A stretch of DNA of 40,789 nucleotides. Origin: an uncultured Bacteroidales bacterium (lineage in GTDB: Bacteria > Bacteroidota > Bacteroidia > Bacteroidales > UBA932). The translations under genes and the position numbers were made by a program. The notes beneath the pieces were generated by a model. It made no database searches. It saw only the letters and a program-made list of their open reading frames with translations, and was not told the DNA's origin. The stretch covers positions 1 to 40,789 of the forward strand of contig ONKE01000011.1 in the NCBI GenBank assembly GCA_900318355.1, given 5' to 3'. This document shows, piece by piece, positions 1 through 7,639 of this stretch (position 1 is its first letter; every line of letters begins with the position of its first letter).

Positions 1-257
1 AACCCTCCGCTTCGCTCCGTCCCTCCCAAACAAGTTTGGGCCCCTCCCATTCATGTGGCCATGGGCGGCCACAGGTTTTGAAACGAGGCAACTTATTTTT
101 CTTTTTAAATGAACGTCATTTGGCAAAGCTTCCGCAATGGGGGCCGTTTCATTGATGATAACCTGGCCTGGTTACTGCCGATGCTGGATAAAAAGCCAAG
201 GGGATAGAGCAGAGCGCCTTTCGGTAGAGCCTAATCGCTCAAACTACTTTCAGTACC
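1..257. other. Window-edge sequence without a recognised gene
   Basis: I cannot assign a gene here. Two short perfect inverted repeats are visible: CCCAAAC/GTTTGGG at 25-31 and 34-40, and GTGGCC/GGCCAC at 55-60 and 67-72. On the minus strand one frame stays open from about 163 to the window edge, starting right after a TAA. It has no ATG or GTG near its 5' end, so I do not call it a gene. The stretch lies downstream of the 46-aa minus-strand ORF and may be its 3' region or part of a repeat family at a contig end. Confidence 0.35.
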
Positions 258-398
258 CTAATACTTACGGTAGTGGCTTTTGACTCTCTCAATCTTGCCA
301 TTGTGCACTCTCTTGTAAGAGCGAACTTTGACAAGTCTGACAACCTCCACCCTAGTGGAGATGCGAACAATTCTGGGTCTTGTTTTCTTTTTAATCAT
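258..398 (-). CDS. Small basic hypothetical protein (46 aa)
   Basis: The frame encodes 46 residues, starts at an ATG (396-398) and ends in TAG (258-260). It is very rich in Lys and Arg and opens MIKKKTRPRIVRIS. Its end (VRSYKR..NGK..RVKSHYRKY) recalls a 'VxxYxRxxGxxVxxHxR' pattern seen in small phage and mobile-element proteins; that comparison is from memory. An alternative TTG start at 423-425 adds nine residues and sits 4 nt after a strong AAGGAGG (minus strand, 430-436). From the ATG that site would be too far away. A minus-strand promoter (553-583) and a folded leader precede it. The function is unknown. A basic peptide of this size could bind nucleic acid, but nothing visible proves that. 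Confidence 0.55.
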   Translation of the reverse strand: MIKKKTRPRIVRISTRVEVVRLVKVRSYKRVHNGKIERVKSHYRKY

Positions 399-547
399 AT
401 ATATTCTGTTAGCTTGTAAAAACAACGAGCCTCCTTGATTCAGTACCTCCCCTTGGCTAAGAATATATGTCTTTTGAAAACAAACAGGTATCCGGTTAGG
501 GCTGGATACCTGTTCTAAATTTTAGCTAACAGTCATAATATATATGA
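395..547 (-). repeat. Long imperfect inverted repeat framing the leader of the 46-aa ORF
   Basis: The left arm at 395-414 (TCATATATATT then CTGTTAGCT) is the exact reverse complement of 537-547 plus 524-532, apart from a 4-nt insertion (TCAT, 533-536) in the right arm. That gives 20 base pairs with one bulge. The right arm begins about where transcription from the 553-583 promoter should start, and the left arm contains the ATG of the 46-aa ORF. In the minus-strand RNA the arms could pair, enclosing the inner hairpin (483-514) and the AAGGAGG site. It may be an RNA control element or a DNA recombination or terminal repeat. Confidence 0.6.
483..514. terminator. Perfect 11-bp stem-loop, terminator-like or attenuator
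   Basis: AACAGGTATCC (483-493) and GGATACCTGTT (504-514) are perfect reverse complements around a 10-nt loop. Read on the plus strand it is followed by CTAAATTTT. Read on the minus strand it is followed by TTGTTTTC, so it could end transcription in either direction. Because it lies inside the predicted minus-strand leader of the 46-aa ORF, it could also act as an attenuator there. Its role cannot be settled from sequence. Confidence 0.5.
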
Positions 548-759
548 CTGTGCAAAACTACGAATAATATTTTGATTCGGCAATGATTTCGCCAGATTTC
601 TAAAAGAAGGTTGCGTTCCATCAATTGTCTCCAAACCGCGGGTTTGGCATGCTGGGGCGGAACCAGAAATACTTCGTCCATTATTGCCTGTGATGGCGAA
701 TGAGAGCAGGAAGTGCCCGCAAGAATTGCTGCAAGGAGCACTAACCGGTGTTTTTTATA
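526..759 (-). pseudogene. Decayed N-terminal remnant of a GH106-like glycoside hydrolase
   Basis: The minus-strand frame reads as a lipoprotein signal (KKHRLVLLAAILAGTSC) followed by FLVPPQHAKPAVW..LM..N. This fits the start of GH106-type hydrolases, which typically have PP..A+P.VWW.WM.GN. The expected start codon is missing: the codon before AAA AAA CAC is TAT (757-759), and the first usable start is a GTG at 739-741, inside the signal peptide. Two family Trp positions read Arg and Leu, a Gly reads Arg, and similarity stops near 610. Only about 70 codons remain of a gene that usually has 800 or more. It lies 38 bp downstream of the DUF4434 gene, so it was probably the second gene of that unit. 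GH106 identity is inferred from the motif alone. Confidence 0.5.
553..583 (-). promoter_or_regulatory. Minus-strand Bacteroidota-type promoter for the 46-aa ORF
   Basis: On the minus strand TAGTTTTG (553-560) fits the -7 consensus TAnnTTTG. A TTG (581-583) lies 20 nt upstream of it, which fits the -33 spacing. Transcription would start near 547, the outer edge of the inverted repeat, giving a leader of about 120-150 nt. The promoter overlaps the decayed 3' part of the GH106-like remnant. Confidence 0.55.
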
Positions 760-796
760 ACCTACAGGTTACCTCGCCTTCCGGAGGACGTACCCG

Positions 797-1888
797 TCAG
801 CCAAAATACTCTTTATAGCGGTCGTAGAGGTGACCCGCCTGGAGGTATGCGGATTGCGGGCTCATGAAGTGTGAAAACTCGAAAGTAATTGCTTTGTCGT
901 ATGAGCATCGTTTAGCCGCCTCAAGTTTGAGTCTCAATTTGTCAAATTTAATCGGGAAAAATTTGATGGGCATATCCCTGTCAAAGGATTCTGCATTGGT
1001 CCAGCATTGGATGCCGTATTTGTCACAGAGTTGTTTGTTGACAGTAAAGAAGGCATCCAGTTCATCATAGTCAATGTGACCATCCTGGAAAGCACAGGCA
1101 TCAACATATTCGTGAATACCGTCGAAGATAGTGTTCCATTTCGTCCGATGGTCGTCAACAGACACTCCTTCATCGCGGTGCACCTCCGCCTTTGCCGCAC
1201 TGACTGCCTTTTTTCCGTCAATCCAGGGGGAAATGAATGTCGGAAGGCCTTTCGGATGCTTCGCACTTTTCGAGATATCCTTGCACTGCTTACCCATCGT
1301 CTGAAATGCGCCGATGGCCCCGTCAAGATAGCGGCCCAACTCGTGGCTGATATACCAGCCGCCGAAACTGTCGTATTTGCTTCCATAACGTTCCCAAACT
1401 TCTTCAATGATATATTTATTGGGTTCCACCTGATCGACGCTATTGCGGCTTCCGCAATCATAAAGGCCGTGATAATAGGTCATCCCGTATTTCTGAGAGA
1501 GGCGGCAGAACAGATCTATCAAATCCACTGACGGCATATAGCCTCCTTGTTTCAAAAGATATGGCGATGGGTAGGTCATAAACTTTTTATACCCGCAGCG
1601 AATATCGATGACGGTATCGATCCCCATCTCTTTCATATAACGGAAATCGCGGTCCCATTCGGCTTCGCCCCAATTCTGATGCGGGATATCATGGGAGATT
1701 TCATCGAGAAAAGTACCCGTAATCGGGAGTGCGTCGCCCTTCGGGACAATGAGGTTGGAATGGCTGTTCCTGTTGGCCTTTCCGAATCCTTCCAACGCTG
1801 TAGGAGCTGCGTTTGAACCTATTTCGGACAGGCATACCGCCGCAGCCGCCATTGCTGATTTCTTGATAAATGATCGTCTGTTTTCCAT
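797..1888 (-). CDS. DUF4434 domain protein with twin-arginine signal
   Basis: This 363-aa protein starts with MENRRSFIKKSA followed by an Ala-rich stretch, a good twin-arginine (Tat) export signal. The mature part (TFLDEISHDIPHQNWGEAEW, then DRDFRYMKEMGIDTVIDIR) resembles the DUF4434 family, a TIM-barrel-like group found among carbohydrate-active loci in Bacteroidota and thought to be related to glycoside hydrolases. Conserved-looking stretches include GGWYISHELGRY, with a Glu that could be catalytic, and FEFSHFMSP near the C-terminus. Its substrate is unknown. It is divergent from susC with about 200 bp between the starts, so the two may share control. The decayed GH106-like gene follows it. 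Confidence 0.75.
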   Translation of the reverse strand: MENRRSFIKKSAMAAAAVCLSEIGSNAAPTALEGFGKANRNSHSNLIVPKGDALPITGTFLDEISHDIPHQNWGEAEWDRDFRYMKEMGIDTVIDIRCGYKKFMTYPSPYLLKQGGYMPSVDLIDLFCRLSQKYGMTYYHGLYDCGSRNSVDQVEPNKYIIEEVWERYGSKYDSFGGWYISHELGRYLDGAIGAFQTMGKQCKDISKSAKHPKGLPTFISPWIDGKKAVSAAKAEVHRDEGVSVDDHRTKWNTIFDGIHEYVDACAFQDGHIDYDELDAFFTVNKQLCDKYGIQCWTNAESFDRDMPIKFFPIKFDKLRLKLEAAKRCSYDKAITFEFSHFMSPQSAYLQAGHLYDRYKEYFG

Positions 1889-2064
1889 GAGTTTTTATGT
1901 TTTTCAGGGTGAAGATATAAATAATTCATCAGATACATTCTATTCCTGTATTCTTTTTCTGAAAAAGTAGAGGATTCTTTCCTTCTTTCCTTCAGAAATG
2001 GTAGGAATTGTCTTTTTTTTCTTTTTTTGATAGGAGATTTTCCTTCGTCCGTTTCCCTTTTAAT

Positions 2065-2072
2065 TACCTTTC
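2065..2072 (+). promoter_or_regulatory. Candidate -7 box for the susC operon
   Basis: TACCTTTC differs at one position from TAnnTTTG and lies 18 nt before the susC ATG. No convincing -33 TTG is seen. The 1889-2090 intergenic region also holds CTTTTTC/GAAAAAG arms around one T and several T-runs, possible sites for the hybrid regulator. No operator can be named. Confidence 0.35.
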
Positions 2073-2090
2073 GAAAAAAATGAACAACGC

Positions 2091-5000
2091 ATGAGAGTAG
2101 GACAGTTTCTATGGCTTTTCCTCCTGTTGGCCATGCCTGCAATGGCACAGCAGACGAAGGTCGAGGTGCGAGGAACCGTCACTGACGCTTCGGGAGAAGC
2201 GTTGCCGGGAGCTGTGGTTGCGATTGTCAACGAGGCGTCTCCGCAGCCGCACAACGCCATTATGGCTGATATCGATGGCCATTACACCATTGTGTGCAAC
2301 GAAGACGATATTCTTGTTTTCAATTATCTTGGGATGAAGGAACTCAGGGTTCCCGCAAAGGGGAAATCGCCCCTGAACGTAGTTCTTCAGGCCGATGCGG
2401 CGTTGGCTTTGGATGAAGCTGTTGTCATCGGATACGGTTCCGTCCGCAGGGAAGATGTTACCGGATCGGTGGCCAGTGTGAAAATGGGTGATATCCGGAA
2501 TGTCCCGGTTTCATCGGTAGATCAGGCTTTACAGGGACGTATCGCCGGAGCTGATGTTATGTCCACATCCGGTGCTCCCGGTGCAACAACGACTAGCAGG
2601 ATTAGGGGGACCCGCTCCATTACAGCCTCCAATGAACCACTGATTGTCGTTGACGGTGTCATGGACGCCGTTCATGATCTGAACGACATCAATCCGGCTG
2701 ATATCGAAGATCTTTCTATTCTCAAAGATGCATCTTCAACTGCTATTTATGGTTCCAGAGGCGCCAACGGCGTTGTCCTGATTACTACAAAGGCGGCGTC
2801 GGCCAAATCTTCTCCGAAACCCAATATCACCCTAAAGGCGGAAGCGGGATTCTCTCAACTCCCTTCCCGTCCGGATATTATGAACGGAACCGAATTTGCC
2901 CTTTACCGGCTCGATTACTCCCTTTGGCCCAGTTATTCGGCCGGTAATTACAATACTCCGCTTTCCGATCGGAAACTATCCGACCCGTTTGCTTATGGAG
3001 AGGGGACCGACTGGATCGGGGCCATTACCCGACTGGCCCCGTATCAGAATTATCACCTGTCCATTTCTGGAGGCAGCGGAAAGACGAATTACTATGCTTC
3101 GTTGGGTTATAACGATACACAGGGTATTATTCGCCAGAGCGGTGAAAAAAGGATATCGCATTCCTTGAGCATCACGCACCAACTGTTCAAATCACTGCGG
3201 GTTGGATATACAATGAACTTTTCCCGAAGGTATACAGATACGCCCTTGACCACCATCGGTGGCACGGGGTGGTATGATTCCGCATTGTATCTTTCGCCTC
3301 TTATCGGAGAGCGGGATAATTTCAATCCCCTGTACAACGACGGCACGTTGATTAATACGCCGGTTTCAGTCCTCGAAAACAAAGAGGATCGCTACCAGCG
3401 GAGTTTTTTTCAGCCATCGCTTTGGACGGAAGCATCAATCGGGAAGAGCCTTAAGTGGAAAGTTCAGTATAATCTGTACTATTACGACAGGGAACGGTTT
3501 GCGTATTCTTCGTCACAGTTGCCCGCCAAACAGGAAGGCGCCGGAGGGGATGCCATCCGTGAGGATTACGGGGAGGAAAGGCATACAGTGGAAACTACCC
3601 TTTCTTACAAACGCAACTGGCTGAAAATCCATTATCTTGATGCCGTGGCCGGTTTTACCGGGTCCATATTCCAAACCCGCTATTTTTACTTGTCCGGCTC
3701 AGGATACCAGGTCGATCAGATGAAGTGGAACGACATGAAGGCGGTAGCGGACAAAAACACCTACAGCGCAACGACGGATGCCCGAAAAAAGAACAACTTG
3801 TCGGTCCTGGCACGTGTCAATTATAACTATAGGAACCGCTATTACCTGACTTTGACCGGGCGCGCCGATGCGGCTTCCAACTTTGCCGACAATCACAAAT
3901 GGGGCTTTTTCCCTTCCGCGGCCTTGAAATGGAATATCCACAAGGAATCGTTTCTCTCCGGAATGGACAAGATCGATGAACTCTCGCTCAAAGTCAGTGC
4001 TGGTCAGACGGGAAATGATTCCATCGGTTATTTTCTTTCCCAGGCGGCGCTCGTATCCACAACCGGCTCATTGATGTATGGATCCCAGCCTGTCGTTTAT
4101 CTACCGGCGCGCATCGACAGCCCGGACTTGACCTGGGAGACAACAACCATGTATAACGCGGGCCTGACCGGAAGTTTCTTCAACAGTCGTCTCCGCTTTA
4201 GCCTGGAGGCCTATACGTCCCATACGGATGATCTTCTGCTGACGGTCAAGGTCCCGTCCAGCACCGGCTATGCCGGCCGTTATACCAACCTTGGAAGGAC
4301 GACCAATTCCGGCATTGAGTTCACACTGGATTCCCGGAATATCATAAAGCCCAATTTCGAGTGGTCTTCCACCTTTACCATCGCGCACAACAGGCAGCTG
4401 GTCATAGATGTAGGCAGCGAAGCCTTCGTTCCCACGTTTAATTCTCCCGGTAACAACGGCTATATGATGATGGGTTATGTCAAGGGGTACCCGCTAAACT
4501 CGCTTTGGGGGTTTACATATGGCGGCGTATGGCATAGCAAGGAGGAAGTGGAGCGGAATAAAAAGACACATACGTATGCCTCCCAGACGGCTATCCAATC
4601 CCTCGGCGTCCCGAAATATGTCGATGTCAACCATGACGGGACGCTTAATCAGAGCGATCTTTGCTATTTGGGCAATGCCGACCCTGTTCTCTATGGCGGT
4701 TTCCAAAATAATTTCCGGTATAAGAACCTCAGGCTCGGGATGTACTGGACGTACTCTTTGGGCGGGAAAATCTATAATTATTCGATGTTTTACATGGCGG
4801 GGGGCAGCACAACGAACCAGTATCGTTTCATGCTGAACGCCTGGGACCCCATACGCAATCCGGAATCAAACATCCCGCGTGCCGGCTACTATGAAGTGGC
4901 CCTCCCCAGTGACTTCATGGTGTATGATGCCAGTTTCCTACGACTGCAGAGTCTTAGCCTCTCTTATACGCTGGACTTAAGAAAAAGCCGGATGCCGCTG

Positions 5001-5171
5001 AAAGACATGACGCTGTCTGTCACCGGCAACAATCTGCTCCTCTTTAAACATTATAACGGGTTTGATCCGGACGTGTCTTCTTCCGGGACCAGTTCTACAG
5101 TGCGGAGGATGGATGTCGGTGCTTATCCGAAGGCCAGAACCATTGTTTTCAGTATCCAAATCCGGTATTAA
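2091..5171 (+). CDS. SusC-like TonB-dependent outer-membrane transporter
   Basis: This 1026-aa protein imports oligomeric ligands across the outer membrane with energy from TonB and pairs with the SusD-like lipoprotein encoded next. It has a signal peptide (MRVGQFLWLFLLLAMPAMAQ), then a carboxypeptidase-D regulatory-like domain (about 25-105, GTVTDASGEALPGAVVAI). The plug domain (about 112-235) carries the family hallmarks VVIGYGSVRREDVTGSV, LQGRIAGADV and DASSTAIYGSRGANGVVLIT. The long C-terminal part is the beta-barrel. Length is typical. An ATG at 2079 is rejected because its frame stops after four codons. SusC families cannot be matched to a substrate by eye; the downstream EEP and DUF5689 genes are the main clue. 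Confidence 0.95.
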   Translation: MRVGQFLWLFLLLAMPAMAQQTKVEVRGTVTDASGEALPGAVVAIVNEASPQPHNAIMADIDGHYTIVCNEDDILVFNYLGMKELRVPAKGKSPLNVVLQADAALALDEAVVIGYGSVRREDVTGSVASVKMGDIRNVPVSSVDQALQGRIAGADVMSTSGAPGATTTSRIRGTRSITASNEPLIVVDGVMDAVHDLNDINPADIEDLSILKDASSTAIYGSRGANGVVLITTKAASAKSSPKPNITLKAEAGFSQLPSRPDIMNGTEFALYRLDYSLWPSYSAGNYNTPLSDRKLSDPFAYGEGTDWIGAITRLAPYQNYHLSISGGSGKTNYYASLGYNDTQGIIRQSGEKRISHSLSITHQLFKSLRVGYTMNFSRRYTDTPLTTIGGTGWYDSALYLSPLIGERDNFNPLYNDGTLINTPVSVLENKEDRYQRSFFQPSLWTEASIGKSLKWKVQYNLYYYDRERFAYSSSQLPAKQEGAGGDAIREDYGEERHTVETTLSYKRNWLKIHYLDAVAGFTGSIFQTRYFYLSGSGYQVDQMKWNDMKAVADKNTYSATTDARKKNNLSVLARVNYNYRNRYYLTLTGRADAASNFADNHKWGFFPSAALKWNIHKESFLSGMDKIDELSLKVSAGQTGNDSIGYFLSQAALVSTTGSLMYGSQPVVYLPARIDSPDLTWETTTMYNAGLTGSFFNSRLRFSLEAYTSHTDDLLLTVKVPSSTGYAGRYTNLGRTTNSGIEFTLDSRNIIKPNFEWSSTFTIAHNRQLVIDVGSEAFVPTFNSPGNNGYMMMGYVKGYPLNSLWGFTYGGVWHSKEEVERNKKTHTYASQTAIQSLGVPKYVDVNHDGTLNQSDLCYLGNADPVLYGGFQNNFRYKNLRLGMYWTYSLGGKIYNYSMFYMAGGSTTNQYRFMLNAWDPIRNPESNIPRAGYYEVALPSDFMVYDASFLRLQSLSLSYTLDLRKSRMPLKDMTLSVTGNNLLLFKHYNGFDPDVSSSGTSSTVRRMDVGAYPKARTIVFSIQIRY

Positions 5172-5174
5172 GCG

Positions 5175-6656
5175 ATGATGAAACGATTATACTTCCTGCT
5201 TGGCTTATCTGCGGCATTGTTTTCCTGTTCGCTGAAAGAGGACAGTTCCTTATATCTGGCCCCGGATGATTTCTGTGCGACGGTGGAACAGTGTGACGCC
5301 TGCGTGAAATCTGTATATAACCCCTTCAACTCCATCTATCAGCTTGGTTTTGAGATTGCGCTGGAAGGTTGCACGGACCTGTACTATATCGATTCCGGTA
5401 CCCAGGATGCCCAGATGGATATTTCACCCGCCAACGCCCGATTCGGAACGACGGTGTGGGAATATGCTTATTACGGGGTCAGAAATGCAAATTATGCCAT
5501 TTATGCGATGGAGAAATCCCCGTTGGACCCTGCTGTGACGAAACCCCTGATCGCGGAAGCCAAAATCATGAGGGCCTGGTGGTACTACCTGTTGACCTCG
5601 TTTTTCGGGGATGTCCCTTTCTATACCAATTACCTGAAGAATGTCCAGGAATTGGAGGCGGTACGGACCCTACCTCGTATGTCCGCTACCGAGACCCGTG
5701 CCGCTCTCGTTGAAGAACTGCAGGAGTGCATCGGGGATCTTCCCCAGCAAAGACGTTGCGACTTGGGCTTGCAGCGTGCAGGAGCGGCGATGGGCTACAT
5801 GGTCATTGCTAAACTGGCAATGTGGAACAAAGATTGGGTTTCAGCTACAAAGGCCCTTGAGACGCTTGAATCCCTATACGGTCCCCTTAGCCGGTATCCG
5901 CTTTCGGATGTGCCCTATTCTGTCAAGAATACCGACGAGTCTATTTATGAGATTCAGCACGAATATTCCACGACCGGTCTGAAATTCTATTCCAATCTTG
6001 GCTGTATCACAGTCCCGTGCGCTAAAGGAACAAATGCGGACGGTAAAACCACTTTTGATGGAGTAGAAATTCCGGAACTTGGCAAGGACTGTGTCGTGTG
6101 GCAGTCACTCCGTCCCAACGGTTTCCTGGCCAACGGATTATTTACGAGAACATCAACGGACAAGAGAAAGGATATGACACTCGTGTGGTCCTGGAACGGG
6201 AAGAATTTTTCCCGTGTATGGAGCGGGCCGAAATTGTGGTGCTATAATATGTATAGCACTTGCGATTCCAATAATTACACCATCCTCCGTTATGCAGATG
6301 CGGTGCTGATGTTGGCCGAGTGTTACAACGAACTGAATGAGCATGAAAAAGCCATCCAGCATCTTAATCAGGTTAAGGAGCGCGCCGGTATTTCTCCTTA
6401 CGGCACATTCAAGACCAAGGAAAAATTGCTGGATGAAATCCAAAATGAGAGAGGCAGGGAACTGGCAGGCGAATTCCAGCGGAAATTTGATTTGGTCCGC
6501 TGGGGCATTTGGTATCAGCGGACATATGAGTTCTCCGAGTATCAGAAACTAAAAGACAATATTCGGCCTTGTATGGAGTATTATCCTATTCCGGATGTTC
6601 AGTGTGCGCTCTCTGGTGGTGCGCTGGATAACAAGGCTTACGAAGAAGGACTATAG
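5175..6656 (+). CDS. SusD-like surface lipoprotein (RagB/SusD family)
   Basis: This 493-aa lipoprotein is the ligand-binding lid of the SusC channel on the cell surface. It starts MMKRLYFLLGLSAALFSC, with the lipobox Cys at residue 18. Family features include the helical segment ending in RAWWYYLLTSFFGDVPFY (about 134-151), YADAVLMLAECYNEL (about 374-388) and the C-terminal ERGRELAGEFQRKFDLVRWG. Length is normal. The gene begins 3 bp after the susC stop, so the pair is co-transcribed. ATG codons at 5175 and 5178 are equally possible starts. Confidence 0.93.
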   Translation: MMKRLYFLLGLSAALFSCSLKEDSSLYLAPDDFCATVEQCDACVKSVYNPFNSIYQLGFEIALEGCTDLYYIDSGTQDAQMDISPANARFGTTVWEYAYYGVRNANYAIYAMEKSPLDPAVTKPLIAEAKIMRAWWYYLLTSFFGDVPFYTNYLKNVQELEAVRTLPRMSATETRAALVEELQECIGDLPQQRRCDLGLQRAGAAMGYMVIAKLAMWNKDWVSATKALETLESLYGPLSRYPLSDVPYSVKNTDESIYEIQHEYSTTGLKFYSNLGCITVPCAKGTNADGKTTFDGVEIPELGKDCVVWQSLRPNGFLANGLFTRTSTDKRKDMTLVWSWNGKNFSRVWSGPKLWCYNMYSTCDSNNYTILRYADAVLMLAECYNELNEHEKAIQHLNQVKERAGISPYGTFKTKEKLLDEIQNERGRELAGEFQRKFDLVRWGIWYQRTYEFSEYQKLKDNIRPCMEYYPIPDVQCALSGGALDNKAYEEGL

Positions 6657-6667
6657 GAGGCATTCGT

Positions 6668-7630
6668 ATGGATAAAAAGTTTTGTTTACTCTTATTCTCG
6701 CTGGCGCTGCTGTGCGGTTGTGCCCAGAAGGTCCTTCTGGAATACCCGCTCGCCCTTTCCGCCAAGAGAAACGACCTTCCTGCAGATGCCGGCAGTACGA
6801 ATGTCATCGTATATGCCAACACCGACTGGACGATTTCTCTGTCGGAATGTGATTGGGCCTCCATTGACAAAACTTCAGGCAGCGGACTCGGCAGTTTTGT
6901 CTTCCGCTTCGATGAAAACCCGGGTCCTGCGAGAAAAGCGCTTGTCACTGTCCGGGAAGGCGATCGCATTGCGACCATCGAAATGGTCCAGAAATCCAGT
7001 TTTGGCGAAATGACTTTGCGTTTCATCCAGACGAGCCTCTCGCTTTCCCGTGCGGGCGGGGAGTCAGTCCTTCCGCTCGAGAGCAATATTCCCCCTGCAC
7101 AACTAAAGGATATCCTTATTTCAGTCAAAGGACAGCAGGGCGAACAGGTTGACTGGATTTCCGATGTTATCATCGCTCAGGGACCCGTACTAAAATATAA
7201 ACTTGACGAAAACACTCTGGGAACTGATCGGAAGGCCGTCATTTCTTTGGCATATACGGATGACTTTGGAACTGAGACCCGAACGAATCTTACCTTGACA
7301 CAGACGTCCCAGATGCCGTCCATAAGTTGGGACAGTTCCCTCCTGGGCAAGGCTTTTCCTGCAGAGGCGTCCACGATCAGCCTGTCCTTCAGTACCAACC
7401 TGCTGCCATTTGTCCCCCAGTTGCTTGCCAGCGCCAAATCTTCGGCATCTTGGGCCAGGATTGTTACGAACGATCCCTATTCTACCGTCTTTGATGTGGT
7501 GTTAAGAGCTAACAATAGAGGCGCCGACCGGGTAGCCCGCATAGAACTTACCTTCACTTCGTCTGATGGGACGAAATATCCCTTTAGTTTTATCCTGGTT
7601 CAGGCAGCCACATCCAGCCTGTCTAATTAA
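6668..7630 (+). CDS. Lipoprotein with tandem BACON-like domains
   Basis: This 320-aa lipoprotein (LALLCGC lipobox) appears to be three Ig-like beta-sandwich repeats of about 95 residues, near 28-115, 116-216 and 218-315. The first shows the BACON pattern: YANTDWTISLS, then WASIDKTSGSG, then ARKALVTVREG and a closing MVQKS. BACON domains usually act as spacers or binding modules on surface hydrolases, and genes in this position after susD often encode a surface ligand-binding protein. The gene starts 11 bp after susD and 9 bp before the next gene. No catalytic motif is seen. Confidence 0.7.
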   Translation: MDKKFCLLLFSLALLCGCAQKVLLEYPLALSAKRNDLPADAGSTNVIVYANTDWTISLSECDWASIDKTSGSGLGSFVFRFDENPGPARKALVTVREGDRIATIEMVQKSSFGEMTLRFIQTSLSLSRAGGESVLPLESNIPPAQLKDILISVKGQQGEQVDWISDVIIAQGPVLKYKLDENTLGTDRKAVISLAYTDDFGTETRTNLTLTQTSQMPSISWDSSLLGKAFPAEASTISLSFSTNLLPFVPQLLASAKSSASWARIVTNDPYSTVFDVVLRANNRGADRVARIELTFTSSDGTKYPFSFILVQAATSSLSN

Positions 7631-7639
7631 TGCTCGACT

